Assembly (NCBI GenBank): GCA_937974135.1
Contig: CALJIH010000172.1
Coordinates: 1-6,940 of the forward strand
Length of the DNA: 6,940 nt
Direction of reading: 5' to 3'
DNA from: an uncultured Cocleimonas sp.
Lineage (GTDB): Bacteria; Pseudomonadota; Gammaproteobacteria; Thiotrichales; Thiotrichaceae
Numbering within the stretch: position 1 is the stretch's first letter; each line of letters opens with the position of its first letter. Position numbers and translations under genes: made by a program. The notes under the pieces were generated by a model, which worked only from the letters and a program-made list of their open reading frames with translations, had not been told where the DNA came from and did not search any database. This document shows positions 6,251 through 6,940 of this stretch, piece by piece.

Positions 6251-6261
6251 CCCCTACTTTT
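6246..6261 (-). repeat. G-run element, copy 2
   Basis: The reverse complement reads AAAAGTAGGGGGGTGT, identical over 16 bases to the copy at 4637-4652; on the minus strand it is preceded by CTC in both cases. Here the following bases are ACTTC rather than CTTTTT. On the plus strand AAGTA (6242-6246) and TACTT (6255-6259) bracket a C-run loop. It is 23 bases past the stop of the minus-strand rhodanese gene. Confidence 0.6.
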
Positions 6262-6283
6262 GAGCAGTTTTACACTTTAAACA

Positions 6284-6751
6284 TTATTTCCCATATTGAT
6301 TAATCGGTCTTTTTTCAGCAATCCAACTCATAATGCCATGAGTTACATTAATCACTTGTTTATACCCTAACTGCTGTGCAATTGCTTGACTGGCAACTTT
6401 AGTTCTAGCTCCAGTACGACAAATCAATATTACCGGCTGGTCTTTTTTTGCGATAGCAGTGAAATTTGGTAAAAAATTAGGATCAATTCTGCCTTGGTTA
6501 TCAAAGAATGTGATTGTTTTGCTGCCAGGAATAATGCCAGTATGCTTCCATTCTTCTTCGCGGCGAATATCAACAACTAATACATCATCTTCCATGAAAT
6601 TTTTAAGCTGTTCATTTGTGATATTGCTATAACCACCTGCTTGCTTGGCTAGCGCAGTTGTCTTTGACTTATCCTCAGCCATTGTTTGCGAGGCGCTAAA
6701 TAAACAGGCTGCGACTAGCAATAAAGATAAATAATGCCCTAAATTTCTCAT
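6284..6751 (-). CDS. Secreted single-domain rhodanese (PspE-like sulfurtransferase)
   Basis: This 155-residue protein has a signal peptide (cleavage after TMA, residue 25) and one rhodanese domain (about 42-150). DVLVVDIRREEEWKHTGIIPGS (56-77) is the standard early block. The active loop CRTGART (111-117) fits the CxxGxR[ST] sulfurtransferase consensus with Cys111 as the persulfide carrier. GYKQVINVTHGIMSW (129-143) is the usual end. It should move sulfane sulfur to a thiol acceptor, or detoxify cyanide in vitro, in the periplasm. VAAC at 13-16 also resembles a lipobox, so a lipoprotein is possible. AAAGGAA on the minus strand (6758-6764), 6 bases before the ATG, is a good ribosome-binding site. 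It converges on the CDF gene. Unlike the other rhodanese here, its loop is canonical. Confidence 0.92.
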   Translation of the reverse strand: MRNLGHYLSLLLVAACLFSASQTMAEDKSKTTALAKQAGGYSNITNEQLKNFMEDDVLVVDIRREEEWKHTGIIPGSKTITFFDNQGRIDPNFLPNFTAIAKKDQPVILICRTGARTKVASQAIAQQLGYKQVINVTHGIMSWIAEKRPINQYGK

Positions 6752-6808
6752 ATACCATTCCTTTAATCATACATCTAAATAAAGAGTATCATTGAATTTA
6801 CAATAATT

Positions 6809-6836
6809 AAAAAGATACCCCCCCACTTTTTAGTGG
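6809..6836 (-). repeat. G-run element, copy 3, with hairpin potential
   Basis: Read on the minus strand, AAAAGTGGGGGGGTAT followed by CTTTTT matches copy 1 with two transitions. AAAAAG (6809-6814) and CTTTTT (6826-6831) form a 6-bp inverted repeat around an 11-base C-run loop. An alternative 5-bp hairpin, CCACT/AGTGG (6823-6827 and 6832-6836), overlaps it. It lies about 60 bases upstream of the minus-strand rhodanese start and in the same orientation as that gene, as copy 1 is relative to the ibaG-like gene. Confidence 0.6.
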
Positions 6837-6940
6837 TTTTGCTAATTCTTATTTATAACTATCTTTTTACATAGATTATTCTTCATCAAATAAGTTCATA
6901 ACTTACAGCACTAAAACACTTACTAAAAGAACTGCTTATG

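Noticed and set aside
6938..6940. ATG at the right edge as the start of a new plus-strand gene
   Set aside because: No coding sequence is visible beyond the start codon and no convincing ribosome-binding site precedes it.

Overview
This AT-rich window carries ordinary proteobacterial housekeeping genes together with an unfamiliar membrane cassette. Prolyl iminopeptidase, D-aminoacyl-tRNA deacylase, an IbaG-like BolA protein and a FieF-type cation transporter all read like Gammaproteobacteria. The low GC content and two secreted rhodaneses would fit a marine or sulfur-handling lineage, but the genus cannot be fixed from this sequence. No phage, integrase, transposase, CRISPR, tRNA or rRNA signal was seen.

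Layout, left to right. A short leader with a hairpin and a plausible sigma70 promoter (1-140) drives a translationally coupled pip-dtd pair (141-1528). A small, very acidic secreted peptide of unknown function follows (1609-1842). Next is a periplasmic rhodanese-like protein with a CPPFC motif and an unusual active-site loop (1974-2684), closed by a strong intrinsic terminator (2707-2731). A tight three-gene operon comes next (2795-4617): a MotA/TolQ/ExbB-type channel subunit, a partner with an ExbD-like 'PFID' helix fused to a non-OmpA periplasmic domain, and a two-helix membrane protein with its own predicted periplasmic domain. Then come the BolA/IbaG-like gene and a CDF metal transporter, 25 bases apart (4738-6148). 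A second secreted rhodanese is encoded on the minus strand (6284-6751) and converges on the transporter.

How the genes may work together. Pip and Dtd are standalone housekeeping enzymes. The channel-like cassette should form an inner-membrane complex that uses ion flow to act on something in the periplasm. It lacks the peptidoglycan-binding domain of MotB and the short C-terminal domain of ExbD, so its output is unknown; it is the best candidate here for an undescribed system. IbaG-like BolA (iron-sulfur/iron handling) with a FieF-type exporter suggests a small metal-homeostasis unit. The two rhodaneses suggest periplasmic sulfane-sulfur or thiol chemistry.

Intergenic DNA is short throughout; no gap exceeds 300 bases. 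Three intergenic spaces hold copies of a small G-run element (AAAAGTRGGGGGGTRT), and one also holds two degenerate copies of a 'TGCTGAGCTT...AAGTA' repeat. In the last 100 bases (6841-6940) I see nothing I can support.
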